Of a stretch of 64,000 nucleotides of DNA, positions 44,376-53,086 are shown piece after piece. Position 1 is the first letter of the stretch, and each line of letters begins with the position of its first letter. The DNA comes from Paenibacillus sp. J2TS4. GTDB lineage: Bacteria > Bacillota > Bacilli > Paenibacillales > NBRC-103111. The stretch lies in contig NZ_BOSH01000008.1 in assembly GCF_018403245.1 (NCBI RefSeq), forward strand, positions 1 through 64,000, read 5' to 3'. The translations under genes and the position numbers were made by a program. Under the pieces are notes generated by a model. It made no database searches. It worked only from the letters and a program-made list of their open reading frames with translations, and was not told where the DNA came from.

Positions 44376-45116
44376 TTATTCGTCACTTTTTAATTGACTA
44401 TTTATAAATTCCGCGTTGACTCTCTGTTGAGAATAGTCGATATGATAGAACATTTTCTCTCCCGCAAGCTGACCATTCTGGTCCTTGATCGCCATATAGA
44501 TATCATAATGCTGCTCATAAATAATGTTGTTATAATTCGGATAAGAAGCCAGAGTTTTTTTAGTAAATGCGACACTGTACTGCATCAATCCCGCTATCAC
44601 TTCCATCACGGCATTAAACAAACTATTCCCCGCTGCCTGGGTAATGGCACGGTGAAACATGACGTCGGCGGAGATCAGATCCTCCTGCTCGTCTTTGCTG
44701 GCCAGCATTCTATCCAATTGCGCCTTGATCGCCTTCAAATCCTCTTCCGTTCTTCGCTCAGCCGCCATCTGCGCAGAGCATACTTCAAAGCATTTGCGGA
44801 TTTCATACAATTCCCCATGCGGCTCCTCGTGAGTGGCGAGCAGCATCATCGGAAATAGCTTTAACAAGCTGGACACGGAAGGCACCTTGAGTATTTTCCC
44901 TTCCCTCGGCTTGACCTCGATCAGATCCATAACTTCCAGCACTTTAAAAGCTTCGCGAATCGAAGAACGGCTCACATTAAGCGTTTGTGCCAATTCACGC
45001 TCAGGCATGATTTCATCGCCAGGGAGAAGCTTTTTCTCCGCAATCAGATCCAGAATTTGATTGAGAATCAATTCGAATATTTTTTTGTTCTCGATGGGGA
45101 TTAAATCATTCTTCAT
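44376..45116 (-). CDS. GntR-family transcriptional regulator, FadR/FCD type
   Basis: 246 residues: an N-terminal winged helix (PERELAQTLNVSRSSIREAFKVLE) and a C-terminal all-helical FCD ligand domain, with Asp and His residues (DVMFHRAI, EQHYDIYMAI, HIDYSQQ) spaced as in metal-dependent acid-binding FCD domains. AAGGAGGT lies before the start; GTG 45119 is an alternative. It is transcribed in the same direction as the operon behind it and most likely represses it through the palindrome at 44277-44301, with the imported acid or a catabolite as inducer. Confidence 0.9.
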   Translation of the reverse strand: MKNDLIPIENKKIFELILNQILDLIAEKKLLPGDEIMPERELAQTLNVSRSSIREAFKVLEVMDLIEVKPREGKILKVPSVSSLLKLFPMMLLATHEEPHGELYEIRKCFEVCSAQMAAERRTEEDLKAIKAQLDRMLASKDEQEDLISADVMFHRAITQAAGNSLFNAVMEVIAGLMQYSVAFTKKTLASYPNYNNIIYEQHYDIYMAIKDQNGQLAGEKMFYHIDYSQQRVNAEFINSQLKSDE

Positions 45117-45216
45117 CACCAAGTGACCTCCTTGTTAAAGTACGTAATTTTTATATAAAGGCCGAATTCCTTTTTTGTCAATCTAATATTAAATTTCACC
45201 GCCCTTTCTAGATTTG

Positions 45217-45267
45217 ACAAAAAAACCGCCCCGATTCCGGAACCTATCCGGACATCGGGACTGGTTT
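45217..45267 (-). terminator. Terminator after mqnC
   Basis: The leftward stem AAACC..TCCCGATGTCCGG pairs with CCGGAATCGGGGCGGTTT and is followed by a T-run. Confidence 0.75.
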
Positions 45268-45287
45268 ATTGTGGCCAGAAATTTGGT

Positions 45288-46421
45288 TTAATTCTGCATA
45301 ATAAAGTCTTTATCCACTGCGTCAGACTCTTCGAACATCCGAATAATCTCGTAGCGGGTGTTACGCTGTGCCGGTATTTTGCCAGCCTCGCGAATGAGCT
45401 TGAGAATAGTGCCGATATTCACCTTATGAGTTGTGCCCGCTGCAGAGACCACGTTCTCCTCAATCATCGTGCTGCCGAAATCATTACAGCCGTACTGAAG
45501 AGAAAGCTTGCCGATTTCCGGGCCCATCGTGACCCAGGAAGATTGGAAGTTAGGAATGTTATCGAGCGTAATCCGGCTGATCGCCAGCGTCTTCAAATAT
45601 TCCTCCGGCGTCGACTTCTCCGCCTTCAGCCGAGTGTTATCGGGCTGGAATGTCCATGGAATGAACGCCAGGTAGCCAGGTGTATTGAACTTCCGTTCTA
45701 TACACTTGTCCTGGGATTCGCGAACTCTAAGCAGATGAAGGGCCCGCTCCTCCATCGATTCGCCGAATCCGATCACCATCGTGGCCGTCGTATGCATTCC
45801 AAGGTTGTGAGCCGTCTCCATGACCTCGATCCAGTCCCGCCATGAGCCTTTAAGACGGCTGATCTTACGGCGCGTGCGATCATCCAATATTTCTGCTCCG
45901 CCGCCCGGCAGAGAGTCCAGACCCGCGTCCCGTAGTTCCCGGACGACTTCCTCCAAGGTCAACCCGTTGGATACTTCTTTCATTTTCAAAATTTCGGCAG
46001 GAGAGAAGGAGTGCATTTGAATGTCAAAACGCTTTTTAATTTCACTAAGCAAATCGGTATAGTACGTAAAAGGCAGATTCGGGTTCGTTCCACCCTGCAT
46101 TAAGATTTCAGTCCCTCCGACGTCGAGGGTTTCCTGGATTTTCTGAAAAATCGTCTCGTCCGGCAAAACATACCCTTCTTCGGAACCCGGCGGACGGTAA
46201 AAAGCACAGAAACGGCAATAGACATCACATACGTTCGTATAGTTAATATTGCGGCCGACTACAAAGGTCGTAATCGGTTCCGGGTGCCAGCGTTTCATAA
46301 TTTGATTAGCCGCATGCCCCATTTTTTCAATTTGATCAGATTCGAACAAGGCAATGCATTCTTCCAAATCGATTCTCTGACCATCCAACGCTTTTTGTAA
46401 AATTCGGTCTATGGAACTCAA
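45288..46421 (-). CDS. mqnC: Cyclic dehypoxanthinyl futalosine synthase
   Basis: Radical SAM enzyme of the futalosine route to menaquinone. The cluster motif CDVYCRFC (Cx3Cx2C) and neighbouring INYTNVC and AFYRPPG are characteristic; GGAEILDDRTR and MVIGFGESMEER also fit. I place the start at a TTG (46421) where alignment with family N-termini (SSIDRILQKAL) begins; an ATG at 46466 would add 15 residues with no homologous look. 377 residues. The other mqn genes are not in this window. Confidence 0.93.
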   Translation of the reverse strand: MSSIDRILQKALDGQRIDLEECIALFESDQIEKMGHAANQIMKRWHPEPITTFVVGRNINYTNVCDVYCRFCAFYRPPGSEEGYVLPDETIFQKIQETLDVGGTEILMQGGTNPNLPFTYYTDLLSEIKKRFDIQMHSFSPAEILKMKEVSNGLTLEEVVRELRDAGLDSLPGGGAEILDDRTRRKISRLKGSWRDWIEVMETAHNLGMHTTATMVIGFGESMEERALHLLRVRESQDKCIERKFNTPGYLAFIPWTFQPDNTRLKAEKSTPEEYLKTLAISRITLDNIPNFQSSWVTMGPEIGKLSLQYGCNDFGSTMIEENVVSAAGTTHKVNIGTILKLIREAGKIPAQRNTRYEIIRMFEESDAVDKDFIMQN

Positions 46422-46670
46422 GTCCCCCACATCCCTTCCTATCCATGGCTGCCAAAGGCCAACCATATCTCATCGATTCTTTCATCGTATCATAAAGGGG
46501 ACCTGAACGTCATTACTTTTTACGCAGCCATTTCCAAACAAGAGACGATCATCCGTCCTGAAACACGGCAACGCACGCCACAAACTCGCGTACGTTGCAA
46601 GTATACGGCAGGTTTTGTCAACAAATTGCTCCCAGTTCCCTAACACGCTTAAACAGCTTTGAAGGAATAA

Positions 46671-47852
46671 TTAATCCTCGGCGAGAGCTCTCTCCAAATC
46701 GGCGATAATGTCATCGATCGATTCCAGACCGACAGAATAACGAAGCAAACCATCGGTAATTCCCCGCTCAAGCCGGACTTCTCTGGGCATAGCCGCATGG
46801 GACATCATGGCCGGGTAGGACAGGATGCTTTCGACGGCCCCCAGGCTTACCGCCACTATCGGAATACGCACCCGGGACAGCAGCCGCTTCGCTTTCTCCC
46901 CGCTTCCCAGATCGAAGGAAACAACGGCTCCGTAGCCTTTGGACTGCTTCTCATGAATGGCTCGTCCAGGATGATCCGCCAGTCCGGGGTAATAAACTTT
47001 AGCTACATCCAGGCGGCCGGCCAACCAACTGGATAAGCGCGCCGCGCCTCGTTCGGAGACTTCCATCCGGGCCTGCAAGGTCTTCATTCCGCGGATGAGC
47101 AGCCAGGAATCCTGCACGCCCAGCACGCAGCCCAGTCCGTTCTGTATTTGCTTTAATTGTTCTCCCAGCTTTTCATTGGCTGCCACGGCGAGACCTCCGA
47201 GCACATCGCTGTGCCCGCCCAGAAATTTAGTGGCGCTATGCAGCACGATATCCACTCCGTGTTCGAGCGGTCTTTGGTGATAAGGGGTCATGAAGGTATT
47301 ATCCAGCATCGTCAGCAGCTGATGCTCCTTGGCCCAGGAGACAACCGCCTCAATATCCGTAATTTTTAAAGTCGGATTGGAGGGCGTCTCAATATAGATC
47401 GCTTTAGTATTGGGCCGCAGCGCTGCCTTGACGCGATCGAGATCGGTCATATCGACGAACGTTGTGTCGATATTCATCCGGTTCAATACTGTCGTCAGAA
47501 ACCGGTAAGTTCCCCCGTAAACATCCTCCGTACAGATAACATGATCCCCTGCTGACAGCATGAAGAACGCCGCCGATATAGCTGCCATTCCCGAGGAAAA
47601 GGCAAAGCCTCTTGCTCCCCCTTCCAAGGTCGCTATATACTCCTCCAGCACTTGACGCGTCGGATTGCCGGAACGGGAATAATCGAATTCCGGGGGCTGC
47701 TCAATGTCAAAATGATGAAACGTAGACGCCTGATAAATAGGAATACTGGCGGCTCCCGTTTGTTTACAAATCTCGGAGCCAAAATGAATAAGACGAGTGG
47801 AAAAATCAGGGCGGGCTGCAGCTTCTTTCTCTGCTATCTGCTCTTTAGTCAT
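46671..47852 (-). CDS. metC: Cystathionine beta-lyase (trans-sulfuration PLP enzyme)
   Basis: 393 residues of the Cys/Met-metabolism PLP family: YSRSGNPTRQVLE, SSGMAAISAA, the PLP lysine in HSATKFLGGHSD and the C-terminal SLGAVESILSYPAMMSH. AAGGAGGTC precedes the ATG. It overlaps the end of the gamma-synthase gene by 8 nt, the metI-metC arrangement of Bacillus. The enzyme converts cystathionine to homocysteine. Beta-lyase and gamma-lyase activities are hard to tell apart from sequence, so the name rests mostly on operon context. Confidence 0.88.
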   Translation of the reverse strand: MTKEQIAEKEAAARPDFSTRLIHFGSEICKQTGAASIPIYQASTFHHFDIEQPPEFDYSRSGNPTRQVLEEYIATLEGGARGFAFSSGMAAISAAFFMLSAGDHVICTEDVYGGTYRFLTTVLNRMNIDTTFVDMTDLDRVKAALRPNTKAIYIETPSNPTLKITDIEAVVSWAKEHQLLTMLDNTFMTPYHQRPLEHGVDIVLHSATKFLGGHSDVLGGLAVAANEKLGEQLKQIQNGLGCVLGVQDSWLLIRGMKTLQARMEVSERGAARLSSWLAGRLDVAKVYYPGLADHPGRAIHEKQSKGYGAVVSFDLGSGEKAKRLLSRVRIPIVAVSLGAVESILSYPAMMSHAAMPREVRLERGITDGLLRYSVGLESIDDIIADLERALAED

Positions 47853-49038
47853 TACTTTGACCTCCTTCTTGGACCTGTCCTTCTGCATGCTCCTCCGCCA
47901 ATGCCGCATCGAAGGCATGAGCCAGATCGCTAATTAAATCATCGATGTGCTCGATGCCAACCGAGAATCTCAGAAGCCGGTCATTCACCCCGACCCGATT
48001 GCGAATTTCCACCGGAATATCGCCATGTGTCTGAACCGCTGGATAGGTCATTAAAGATTCGACGCCACCCAGGCTTTCAGCGAAAGCTATCAACCGGATA
48101 TGACGCAGAATGGGATCGACATACCGGGCCTTTCTTACTTTAAAGGAGAGAATTCCGGTATTTCCCGAAGATTGCTTGCTTTGCAGTACTTGGTCAGGGT
48201 GGCTCTCCAGGCCGGGATAATAGACCTCTTCTACCAGTGCATGCTCGGTCAAAAATTTGGCAATTTGCGTAGCGTTGAACTGATGTCTTTCCATTCGCAG
48301 GGCGAGCGTCTTCATCCCCCGCATTAACAGCCAGGAATCGTTAGGCCCCAGAACGGCGCCAATCGAATTTTGCAAAAAGCCGATTTGCTCACTTAGTTCC
48401 TTGCCCTTGGTCACGATCAATCCAGCGAGCACGTCATTGTGGCCACCCAGATACTTGGTTGCACTGTGGATGACCAGATCTGCACCAAGCTCCAGCGGTC
48501 TTTGGAAAAAAGGAGTTAGCAGCGTATTGTCCACGATCACCAGCAAACCTCTGCCCTTCGCCCACTCCGACACCTTCCGCAAATTGGTAATTCTCATCAA
48601 TGGATTAGTTGGCGTTTCGATAAGAACCGCTTTCGTATTGGCCGTACAATTGCGCTCCAGCTCATCCAGATCATTCGTATCCACATAAGATGCCGTAATA
48701 CCAAAGCGATTCAAAACCTGCTCGATCAGCCGATAAGTTCCGCCGTACAAATCCAGCGATACCAATAAGTGATCCCCTTGACCGAACATAGCAAAAATAG
48801 TTTGCAGCGCCGCCATTCCGGAGCTGAAGGCAAAACCGGCATCCCCCGATTCTAAATCAGCGATGGCCTCCTCGAGAACGGTGCGGGTAGGATTTTTCGT
48901 TCGGGAATAATCAAATCCGGTGCTTTCTCCGAGCCTCGGATGACGAAAGGCTGTTGCGTTGTAGATCGGGAAGCTAACCGCTCCCGTGACTGGCTCCGAG
49001 ATAGAACCGATTTGGGCGAGACGACTTTCGAATTCCAT
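47845..49038 (-). CDS. metI: Cystathionine gamma-synthase / O-acetylhomoserine thiolyase
   Basis: 397 residues of the same PLP family: YSRTKNPTRTVLE, HSATKYLGGHNDV and AESLGGVESLMTYPA. In B. subtilis MetI uses O-acetylhomoserine with cysteine or sulfide. The acetyl-type MetA encoded just upstream fits that substrate. It lies 135 nt behind metA with a hairpin (AGGTGGA/TCCACCT) but no T-run between them, so the three genes are probably read from the SAM-riboswitch promoter. Confidence 0.9.
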   Translation of the reverse strand: MEFESRLAQIGSISEPVTGAVSFPIYNATAFRHPRLGESTGFDYSRTKNPTRTVLEEAIADLESGDAGFAFSSGMAALQTIFAMFGQGDHLLVSLDLYGGTYRLIEQVLNRFGITASYVDTNDLDELERNCTANTKAVLIETPTNPLMRITNLRKVSEWAKGRGLLVIVDNTLLTPFFQRPLELGADLVIHSATKYLGGHNDVLAGLIVTKGKELSEQIGFLQNSIGAVLGPNDSWLLMRGMKTLALRMERHQFNATQIAKFLTEHALVEEVYYPGLESHPDQVLQSKQSSGNTGILSFKVRKARYVDPILRHIRLIAFAESLGGVESLMTYPAVQTHGDIPVEIRNRVGVNDRLLRFSVGIEHIDDLISDLAHAFDAALAEEHAEGQVQEGGQSND

Positions 49039-49173
49039 ATCAAATTATCCCCCTCTATTTAATGAGTATTTAAGCGAGAACAGACCCTAGCCGATCTGTC
49101 ACCAACTATCCCAAGCATGGCTTCAGGTGGAGCCTGAGTCCACCTGATTCGCCCGTTGGCAGCAATCATTCAT

Positions 49174-50103
49174 TTACTTCTGCAATGATTTGGAAGCATT
49201 CCAATCGTAAGGAGTTTCCTGGTAAACATAATAGTTAAGCCAATTGGAGTATAACAGATTGGCATGAGCTCTCCATTGGATGAATGGGGGTTTGGACGGG
49301 TCGTCGTTAGGGTAATAGTTTTTGGGGATATCTATATCCAGTCCCTTTTCAATATCACGATCGTACTCCCATTTTAACGTATTGGAGTCATATTCGGAAT
49401 GACCGGTAACAAATATTTGTCTGCCATCTTTAGTGGCCGTAATGTACATTCCCGCTTCCTCGGAAACCGACAGCACTTCAAGCTCCTCTATTTGTTCAAT
49501 ATCGTCAATTCTCACTTCCGTATGTCTCGATTGGGGAACGTAAAACACTTCATCGAATCCGCGCAGCAGCTTCACGTTCTGCTTATTTACCACGTGGGGA
49601 AACACTCCAAAAATCTTCTTGTCCAGCTTGTACTTGGGAATTCCGTAATGATGGTACAAGCCGGCTTGGGAAGCCCAACATATATGAAGAGTGGAGGTCA
49701 CGTTCTCTTTGGTCCAGTCCATAATTTGCTGCAGCTCTTCCCAATAATTAACTTCTTCAAAATTTAACTGCTCGACCGGAGCTCCGGTAATGATCATTCC
49801 GTCAAATTGCTGATCCTTAATATCGTCAAATGTTTTGTAGAACATTTCCAAATGCTCAAGAGAAGTATTTTTGGACGTATGAGACTTCGGATGCAGCAAT
49901 ACAAATTCAACCTGAAGTGGCGTATTGGCCAGCAGCCGCAGAATCTGCGTCTCCGTCGTTTCTTTCGTCGGCATCAAATTCAGAATGGCAATTTTAAGAG
50001 GACGGATGTCTTGGTGAAAGGCCTGCTGTTCACCCATCACAAATATGTTTTCTTGATGCAGAATTTCTTTAGCCGGCAAATGATCGGGAATTTTGATCGG
50101 CAT
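49174..50103 (-). CDS. metA: Homoserine O-acetyltransferase (MetA family)
   Basis: 309 residues. The catalytic Cys142 lies in HICWASQAG and the substrate region FVTGHSEYD is intact. Residue 111, which decides acyl donor in this family, is Glu (GAPVEQL) as in the Bacillus acetyl-CoA enzymes, not Gly as in the E. coli succinyl-CoA enzyme; the product is therefore probably O-acetylhomoserine despite the common name homoserine succinyltransferase. AAGGAGGG lies before the ATG. It is preceded by a SAM riboswitch. Confidence 0.94.
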   Translation of the reverse strand: MPIKIPDHLPAKEILHQENIFVMGEQQAFHQDIRPLKIAILNLMPTKETTETQILRLLANTPLQVEFVLLHPKSHTSKNTSLEHLEMFYKTFDDIKDQQFDGMIITGAPVEQLNFEEVNYWEELQQIMDWTKENVTSTLHICWASQAGLYHHYGIPKYKLDKKIFGVFPHVVNKQNVKLLRGFDEVFYVPQSRHTEVRIDDIEQIEELEVLSVSEEAGMYITATKDGRQIFVTGHSEYDSNTLKWEYDRDIEKGLDIDIPKNYYPNDDPSKPPFIQWRAHANLLYSNWLNYYVYQETPYDWNASKSLQK

Positions 50104-50185
50104 CTGAATCCCTCCTTATTCATCATTTGTTTGTCAATTGTGTCATCTTAAAACCAACAACTTGTGGAGAGGGCGTTTTAATGAT

Positions 50186-50220
50186 TAAAAAACCGCCCAT
50201 CTCATTGAGAAAGGCGGCTT
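50186..50220 (-). terminator. Expression-platform terminator of the SAM riboswitch
   Basis: Leftward GCCGCCTTTCTCA pairs with TGAGATGGGCGGT and is followed by six Ts, 80 nt before metA. Confidence 0.85.
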
Positions 50221-50237
50221 GATTATCCGTGTGTCCT

Positions 50238-50358
50238 CTCTCATCTCTCAGAAGCGTCTAAGCTTCTGCAAGAATTAGCACCGTGCGCTCCTTGGCTACA
50301 AGGAATGTCGGTTGCCGGGTATCATCGGGCTAGTCCCTCCACCTGCTCTTGATAAGAG
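50238..50358 (-). promoter_or_regulatory. SAM-I (S-box) riboswitch
   Basis: Read leftward: CTCTTATCAAGAGCAGGTGG, AGGGACTAGCCCGATGA, ACCCGGCAACC, the P3/P4 stems, then GATGAGAG closing P1 with CTCTTATC. All core S-box elements are present. SAM binding should favour the terminator at 50186-50220 and switch off metA-metI-metC. Confidence 0.95.
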
Positions 50359-50667
50359 TTTGCATTATTCAATTAATGAATCTAGTTACAGTCTACTCTA
50401 GCCCAAAAAAACCTATCCGTCAAGGGCTGAACGGCAGAGAAAGAAGGAATGGCAGCCATACCCCCTTAACCCGCTTGCCAAAAGCAAACCTCCCCATTCA
50501 ATATGGCAGGTGTCAGCAACTCATGACTCAAGTCGCGAGTATCCTTTAGCGGATCATGAAGCTTGCAGCCCTTCAAATGATAAGGGGCAGATGGATTCTT
50601 GATGGATTTCATCCCGCAGGTTATACTATTCAAGAATTAATGACAAGGTCAGAGGGGTGACGAGCAA
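50359..50667. other. Divergent intergenic region between the SAM riboswitch and corA
   Basis: It holds the leftward promoter of the met operon next to the riboswitch, but I could not pick boxes with confidence. The rest shows no gene. A rightward frame at 50349-50549 has no start signals. Confidence 0.4.
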
Positions 50668-50814
50668 ATGGACGGAGACCGACCGCGATTATCCGATCGG
50701 GATCGGATCATCCACAACATCGCAAGATCGGTCGGGTCCGTTCGTTCCCGTCACTCGCTGAACGTTCGGAGAGCCCGACTGTTTCTTCAGGGGAGAAACA
50801 ACACGGGAGAGTGA
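50668..50814 (+). CDS. Small Arg-rich ORF upstream of corA, 48 residues
   Basis: AGGGGTGA lies about 8 nt before an ATG that opens a frame beginning MDGDRPRLSDRDRIIHNIAR and ending GRNNTGE. It is highly basic (11 Arg) with no membrane segment. Its stop is 6 nt before the corA start, and the corA ribosome binding site (GGGAGAG) lies inside its last codons, so translation of the two should be coupled. A regulatory leader peptide or a small nucleic-acid-binding protein are both possible. Confidence 0.5.
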   Translation: MDGDRPRLSDRDRIIHNIARSVGSVRSRHSLNVRRARLFLQGRNNTGE

Positions 50815-50820
50815 TAGCTA

Positions 50821-51756
50821 ATGAAAGCACGCTGGGTGAGAAATGGCGTCTTTACGCCGATGGAAGAGGTAGCCAGCACGATAGCTCCACCGACAGACGG
50901 CTTCTATTGGATTGATGCGGATGCGGATGAAATCGAAACGCTGCAGCCTCTATTCCATTTACATGATCTGGCGGTGGAGGATTGCTTGAGCCAGGAGGTT
51001 CAGCGGCCGAAGCTTGCTATTTATGAGCACCATTACTTCATGGTCATTAACAGCATTCGATTTGACGATGAAGAAATTTTCCTTCGATCTTTAAATATTT
51101 TTTTGGGGAAGCACTTTATCCTTACAGTTACGAAGCAGAAAATTAACGAAATCCGGACAATCAAGCCGCTTTTGCTGGATGAGCAAGCCCATTCTCCATC
51201 CCGCTTTCTTTACCACTTACTCGATTTGGTCGTCGATAATTATTTCCTCGTGGCTGATCGGATCGAAGCCCGCATAGAAAAGCTGGAAGAGGATATTCTG
51301 ATGCATACGAAGAAATCTCACTTGAATGAAATTATAGGCTTGCGCAGTGAAATCTTATGGCTCAAAAAAACGCTTGGCCCTCAAAAGGAATTAATCGCTA
51401 CCCTGAGCAAAAAAGAACTGAGGCTTATTGACGATCGGCTGCAAAAATATTTCAGTGACATCCACGAAAATGCGGTTAAAATCGCTGAGGAATTCGATAC
51501 GTTTCGCGATTTAATGGCCAACCTGCGCGAAGCTTATCAATCTAGCCTAGCGAACCGAGCCAACGAAATTATGAGAATTTTTACCGCCTTGACGACCATA
51601 TTCATGCCACTCACGTTCATCACCGGGATTTATGGGATGAACTTCGACGATCTTCCCGGACTGGATATTCCGGGCTTTGACTTTATCGTACTCATTGGCA
51701 TGGTCATTGTCGCTATCACTATGCTATTTATTTTTAGGAAGAAGGACTGGCTTTAG
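50821..51756 (+). CDS. corA: CorA magnesium transporter
   Basis: 311 residues: a large cytoplasmic N-terminal funnel, then two C-terminal membrane helices with the selectivity motif YGMN between them (TGIYGMNFDDLPG) and the end RKKDWL. The protein forms a pentameric channel for magnesium, and some family members carry cobalt, nickel or zinc. A hairpin at 51738-51771 overlaps the stop and may act as terminator. Confidence 0.93.
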   Translation: MKARWVRNGVFTPMEEVASTIAPPTDGFYWIDADADEIETLQPLFHLHDLAVEDCLSQEVQRPKLAIYEHHYFMVINSIRFDDEEIFLRSLNIFLGKHFILTVTKQKINEIRTIKPLLLDEQAHSPSRFLYHLLDLVVDNYFLVADRIEARIEKLEEDILMHTKKSHLNEIIGLRSEILWLKKTLGPQKELIATLSKKELRLIDDRLQKYFSDIHENAVKIAEEFDTFRDLMANLREAYQSSLANRANEIMRIFTALTTIFMPLTFITGIYGMNFDDLPGLDIPGFDFIVLIGMVIVAITMLFIFRKKDWL

Positions 51757-51771
51757 AGCCTGTCCTTCTTC
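51738..51771 (+). terminator. Hairpin over the corA stop
   Basis: GAAGAAGGAC pairs with GTCCTTCTTC, followed by ATTCC; the T content is modest. Confidence 0.45.
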
Positions 51772-51807
51772 ATTCCTCATAAGATTGAGGCACGCTCTAC
51801 CCGAAGA

Positions 51808-52794
51808 TCACCCCGCTTGCTTGCGGTATTTAAGACGATAAAGACGGAGCCAGTTATAAATTTGGCCGACATCCCGCTGCTTTAATTCCTCCTCGGAATA
51901 GAGCTCCTGCACAACCGGCTTCAAGTAGTGGTCCCCCATATCCCGAAACAGCCGTTCCGCTTCCTGCTGTTCTGTTTTTCCGATCGCTCGCAGCTCTAGG
52001 TCTATGACAGGACTGACATCATAGCCTTCACGATCCAATTCCTCCACCAGTAAGATAAGCTCCCGCCGCTCCATCGATAGAATCCGGCCGATTTCGTTCA
52101 AGGCTTCCCCTTGACTGATCGCTTGAAGCAGCTTTTGCTTTAATTCCTTTTTCTTCTCTCCGGCTGCGGCTTTTCTCTCATGCTGCTCCACCAGCCAGTT
52201 CTCAAAAGATCCGGGATCCACCTTTTCCTTCACCCAATTCAACGGAAAGGATGTGCTTCTTGCTACCGGTTTAAGCTGCTGCACCAATTGTTCTCCGTAG
52301 CTGGACAGCCGCTGCTCTCCGAAACCCGGAATCTGCTTTAATTCGTCTATTGTATGGGGAACAAAGGCGCTAAGCATTTGCAGAATCCGGTTGGTCGCAA
52401 TTATAAAGGCTGATTTGCCCTCCTTCGCTGCCTGTTCTTTTCTCCATTGCTTCAACTTCTCGTATAAATCGGACCGTCCATGGGTCTCGCTGTAAAATTG
52501 CAGCATCTGTGAGAAACTTCCGCGCAGCCCCCTTCCCCTCCTCATATCTGTCCCTTGAACAAGTGGAATATAGTTCTCTTTGAATTTGGCCGCGAGCCCT
52601 TCACGGAAACTATCCAGCGCTTCGTTCCACATCGAACCTTCGTACCAGGCCTCCCTTACGGTATGTCCCTCCTCCTTCTCCTCATTCCAAAAAACATGCC
52701 ATACTCCATGCTCTTCATAGATGGACACAAGAGCAGAACGGACTCGATTCTCCCCCGTCGCTTTCTCCAATGTGTTGCAAAAAATCAGATTCAT
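51808..52794 (-). CDS. HRDC-domain protein of unknown function
   Basis: 328 residues. A central HRDC domain (about 105-180: EQAAKEGKSAFIIATNRIL, IDELKQIPGFGEQRLSSYG) suggests nucleic-acid binding. The N-terminal 100 residues are of unknown fold with EEHGVWHVFWNEEKEEG, and the C-terminal part holds repeated helix-turn-helix-like segments (ISQGEALNEIGRILSM) as in the tail of RecQ-type proteins. There is no helicase or nuclease motif. GGAGGAATAGG precedes the ATG. Its leader contains a strong terminator-like hairpin. Confidence 0.75.
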   Translation of the reverse strand: MNLIFCNTLEKATGENRVRSALVSIYEEHGVWHVFWNEEKEEGHTVREAWYEGSMWNEALDSFREGLAAKFKENYIPLVQGTDMRRGRGLRGSFSQMLQFYSETHGRSDLYEKLKQWRKEQAAKEGKSAFIIATNRILQMLSAFVPHTIDELKQIPGFGEQRLSSYGEQLVQQLKPVARSTSFPLNWVKEKVDPGSFENWLVEQHERKAAAGEKKKELKQKLLQAISQGEALNEIGRILSMERRELILLVEELDREGYDVSPVIDLELRAIGKTEQQEAERLFRDMGDHYLKPVVQELYSEEELKQRDVGQIYNWLRLYRLKYRKQAG

Positions 52795-52830
52795 CCCTAT
52801 TCCTCCTCATTAAATGGATTCGCGGATAAA

Positions 52831-52873
52831 TAAAAAAGCACCCCTCTTATTAAAGTTAATAAGAGAGGTGCTT
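52831..52873 (-). terminator. Terminator-like hairpin inside the leader of the HRDC gene
   Basis: Leftward AGCACCTCTCTTATTAA and its near-perfect complement form a 16-bp stem followed by six Ts. It lies between a predicted leftward promoter (52900-52927) and the gene start at 52794. Confidence 0.75.
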
Positions 52874-52899
52874 CCTCCGCGTCAAATATATGTAACTCT

Positions 52900-52927
52900 A
52901 TTATACTACATTAGGAATGGAATGCAA
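52900..52927 (-). promoter_or_regulatory. Leftward promoter before the leader hairpin
   Basis: -10 TATAAT (52900-52905) and a weaker -35 TTGCAT (52922-52927), 16-nt spacer; the start would be near 52893. Confidence 0.55.
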
Positions 52928-53086
52928 TTGCTAAATTTAATAATTTGCGCAACAACCCCTCTCCGCGATTAACTTTCCTTCTCCCCGATATGTTAAGATG
53001 TAAACAATCGGACTATGGATGGACTGTTATCCGGTCCATCCGTCAGCGTAGGGCTGACAGCTATTTTTAAGGGCGGAGGGAAAGCC

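Noticed and set aside
46500..46670. Inverted repeats between metC and mqnC (for example CGTACG core)
   Set aside because: Arms are short and there is no T-run; I could not assign a terminator or operator.
53029..53070. Two hairpins before the DUF3055 gene, one followed by TATTTTT
   Set aside because: Stems of 6-8 bp with no recognisable riboswitch motif; noted only as a possible attenuator.
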